A stretch of DNA of 64,000 nucleotides from assembly GCA_947448305.1 (NCBI GenBank), contig CANFME010000002.1, positions 1 to 64,000 of the forward strand, written 5' to 3'. The notes under the pieces are model-generated. The model did no database searches. It saw only the letters and a list, made by a program, of their open reading frames with translations, and was not told the origin of the DNA. The stretch is from Burkholderiaceae bacterium. Lineage in GTDB: Bacteria > Pseudomonadota > Gammaproteobacteria > Burkholderiales > Burkholderiaceae. Shown here piece after piece: positions 61,725-64,000 of the stretch; positions within the stretch are counted from its first letter, which is position 1, and each line of letters begins with the position of its first letter. Both the position numbers and the translations under genes were made by a program.

Positions 61725-62214
61725 TCCCTATTTGACGCAAGCTCACAAATTAGTATCGTCTACTCAGGTTAAACGCTCTTTAACACCCCGTAGACGTGCT
61801 CGTGAGTACGCCTTACAAGGTATTTATCAATGGTTAGTGGTGCGCTCCTCTGGTAGTGTACCGAATCAATACTCTATTGAGCGTCAGCTAGCTGAGGACC
61901 CAGGTTTTAAAAAAGCACAAGATGAGCTCTTTCATACCCTCTTTGAAGGTGTTTGCACGAATTTAGAAGCTCTAGAGGCTGAAATTCTGAAACATATTGA
62001 TCGACCAGTTGAGGAGCTTTCTCCAGTGGAGTTTGCTACTTTATTAATAGGTTCTTTTGAGCTGAAGTTTGATTTATCTACGCCCTACAAGGTTGCAATT
62101 AACGAAGCAGTTGAACTAGCTAAGACTTTTGGTGGAACAGATGGACACAAGTACGTGAACGGCGTCCTTGATAAGTTGGCCAAAGACTTAAGAGTCCTCG
62201 AGATTAATACCTGA
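61717..62214 (+). CDS. nusB: Transcription antitermination factor NusB
   Basis: '[16 protein letters not shown]', '[32 protein letters not shown]'. Confidence 0.95.
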   Translation: MHNPYLTQAHKLVSSTQVKRSLTPRRRAREYALQGIYQWLVVRSSGSVPNQYSIERQLAEDPGFKKAQDELFHTLFEGVCTNLEALEAEILKHIDRPVEELSPVEFATLLIGSFELKFDLSTPYKVAINEAVELAKTFGGTDGHKYVNGVLDKLAKDLRVLEINT

Positions 62215-62249
62215 TCTCCTTGTTGATTGGTACCTTGATGTAATGTTGT

Positions 62250-62295
62250 AATTTGAGGTCTTTTTAATTATTAGATCTCAAATTATCTTTTTTTT
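62250..62295 (+). terminator. Rho-independent terminator of the rib-nusB cluster
   Basis: AATTTGAGGTCT...AGATCTCAAATT (one G-U pair) followed by ATCTTTTTTTT. Confidence 0.85.
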
Positions 62296-62350
62296 CCACC
62301 AAGCGTTCACAAATCTTTCATCAAGATTTTTGGGCAATCCATTTAGAGAA

Positions 62351-62785
62351 TCAAATCGAATTTTGTCTAGAATCTAACATTATTTTGACCGATTTTATCG
62401 CCTCAACTCCACCAATCCTCATGAACTCTATTGGTAAGTATCCTTTGAATAATGGATTTTGGTTGGGCATCTTTACCCATTTGTCAGCTAGAGTACTTCC
62501 ATACAGTTGATGAAGTGACTTATATAAACCAATTAAATAAGAAATTAGCGTCAGTTGATCAACATCTAAAGTCTTGCTTGTATTGTTTTTTAGCTCATAA
62601 AAATTATCTGAATTAGCACCTAACAACTCAGCCGCTTGTTCTTTATTGATCTGCCATTCTCTAGCAATATTTAAAAAAGCCTTTATTGCAGATGAGGATA
62701 ATCGGGTTCTCTCCTCGTCTGAATTGAGGTTGATAACTTTTATTGACTCAAAGTGATGATTGGGTAATTCTAGGTTAAGTTCCAT
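62351..62785 (-). CDS. MbcA/ParS/Xre-type antitoxin (DUF2384-like), orphan
   Basis: N-terminal Xre-like 'AFLNIAREWQINKEQAAELLGANSDNFYELKN'; C-terminal 'DKWVKMPNQNPLFKGYLPIEFMRIGGVEAIKSVKIMLDSR' toxin-binding domain. Confidence 0.8.
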   Translation of the reverse strand: MELNLELPNHHFESIKVINLNSDEERTRLSSSAIKAFLNIAREWQINKEQAAELLGANSDNFYELKNNTSKTLDVDQLTLISYLIGLYKSLHQLYGSTLADKWVKMPNQNPLFKGYLPIEFMRIGGVEAIKSVKIMLDSRQNSI

Positions 62786-62894
62786 GGCTTGATTTGCGAG
62801 ATGATTAATTAGTTCATTAAAGTACCTAAGATAAGCTTTTTATCTTACAAGCTCATCCATGCTTTTGCAGAACAATAACCTTACTTTATTAGCT

Positions 62895-63935
62895 CTAAGA
62901 ATCCGTAAGATTCACACCCAGAAATTTGAGTAGCCCTTGTTGAGATTGATTTTGCTGAGTTTTATTACTGTCAGCTGACTCAATATCATTATTATCCTGT
63001 AGATTAGATCCTCCAAGATAGCTAGTTAAGAAGTTACGTTCAGTCATGACCTTTGCGGCATAACCGCCATCACCAGCAGAAGAGGCACCAACATAGTAAC
63101 GCAGACCTCCAGAAAGGCTACCTGCCTGGGCAATAAGGTACTTTAATATGTATGCACCCACACGAATGTTCGCTTCTGGCTTAAAGGCTGCCGCTATACC
63201 GCCGTATGGGATAAATTTATTAGCATGCACACTCGTCATAACTTGCATTAAACCCTGAGCACCCGCGGGACTTTGAACGCTAGCTTTAAAGTTAGACTCA
63301 ATGGCCATCACAGCAATAATCAAGACGGGATCAATACTGACTTCCTTACCAACGATTACTGCATGGGAAATGTAACTTTTAAGGGTGTTTACGTCAACTT
63401 TATACTTCTCAGCCATTAAGTTAGCAATCTTGGCTTGATTCAGTGCTGAGTCCAGTAAACGTGAATCGAGGGCCAGAGGATCTATTTTGCCGTTACTAAT
63501 TTGATTTGCGAGTGGCGCAATAGACGGCACCGGTAGATGTTGCACACTGGGCTCAATTAAACTTAATTTGGCATTATTTCTATTACCAGGATAAGAAAAT
63601 ATCACCGGGCGCATACCCGACTCACCTGATTGGTTTAAATCGAGAACATCTCCGCTAGCGGTATTAAACTCATCCACCAAGTTGATTTGACGCAACAGAT
63701 CATTTCTGAGTGGTTCATTTACGGCGATACCCGTTACAAGAAATACCGTAACAACGGCTGTGGCCTGAAACCACTTCTTAGCGAAGATATTTGTGTATAA
63801 ATTTTTTGATAAATATTTTTTCAATGCATGATTGCCAACGAAGTTTTCTTTCAACACGTTCATACGATCACGTCTTGCCTGCGCTCTTGCTTTTGCAGCA
63901 GCTTGCTCGTGTAGTGTGAACAAAGATTTCTTCAT
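62895..63935 (-). CDS. Lytic transglycosylase domain-containing (SLT) protein
   Basis: 'IDPVLIIAVMAIESNFKASVQSPAGAQGLMQVMTSVH', 'EANIRVGAYILKYLI' with one N-terminal TM. Confidence 0.9.
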   Translation of the reverse strand: MKKSLFTLHEQAAAKARAQARRDRMNVLKENFVGNHALKKYLSKNLYTNIFAKKWFQATAVVTVFLVTGIAVNEPLRNDLLRQINLVDEFNTASGDVLDLNQSGESGMRPVIFSYPGNRNNAKLSLIEPSVQHLPVPSIAPLANQISNGKIDPLALDSRLLDSALNQAKIANLMAEKYKVDVNTLKSYISHAVIVGKEVSIDPVLIIAVMAIESNFKASVQSPAGAQGLMQVMTSVHANKFIPYGGIAAAFKPEANIRVGAYILKYLIAQAGSLSGGLRYYVGASSAGDGGYAAKVMTERNFLTSYLGGSNLQDNNDIESADSNKTQQNQSQQGLLKFLGVNLTDS

Positions 63936-64000
63936 CAACTCTTTACTAGTTATAAACAGAAGTTCATGTTAGGGAAGTCTTTATATCAAGTCAAGCATAA

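Overview
This 64 kb window comes from a low-GC betaproteobacterial chromosome. The tol-pal/queC/rib/nusB, glyA-nrdR and lpxK-Trm112-kdsB-adk gene orders suggest Burkholderiales, plausibly Polynucleobacter-like; this is inferred by eye without any search. The left ~28 kb is a catabolic/accessory region. It holds six TctC/Bug-type periplasmic binding proteins with no TctA/TctB partner in the window, plus CoA-dependent enzymes, MmgE/PrpD, an amidohydrolase, a class II aldolase, Amt, TcuAB with a His-tailed cupin, and an AbiE-type toxin-antitoxin pair. The right ~35 kb is mostly housekeeping: folE, plsY, xerD, yajQ, murB, sodB, xseA, exbBD, lpxK, kdsB, adk, nrdR, glyA, tolQRAB-pal-cpoB, queC, a minor pilin cluster, ribD-ribE-ribBX-ribH-nusB. 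It is interrupted by an RloA/RloB (AbiL-like) defence pair and ends with an orphan MbcA/ParS-type antitoxin and a lytic transglycosylase. The best candidates for a second look are the Bug/CoA catabolic array, the RloAB pair with its apparently non-canonical rloB start, an 18-bp perfect palindrome before tcuA, the 15-bp inverted repeat before abiE, a Fur-like box before the HiPIP gene, an NtrC-like site before amt, the degenerate GTP cyclohydrolase II domain in RibBA, and a minor-pilin gene that appears to lack its leader. I found no clear rRNA, tRNA, CRISPR array or IS element.
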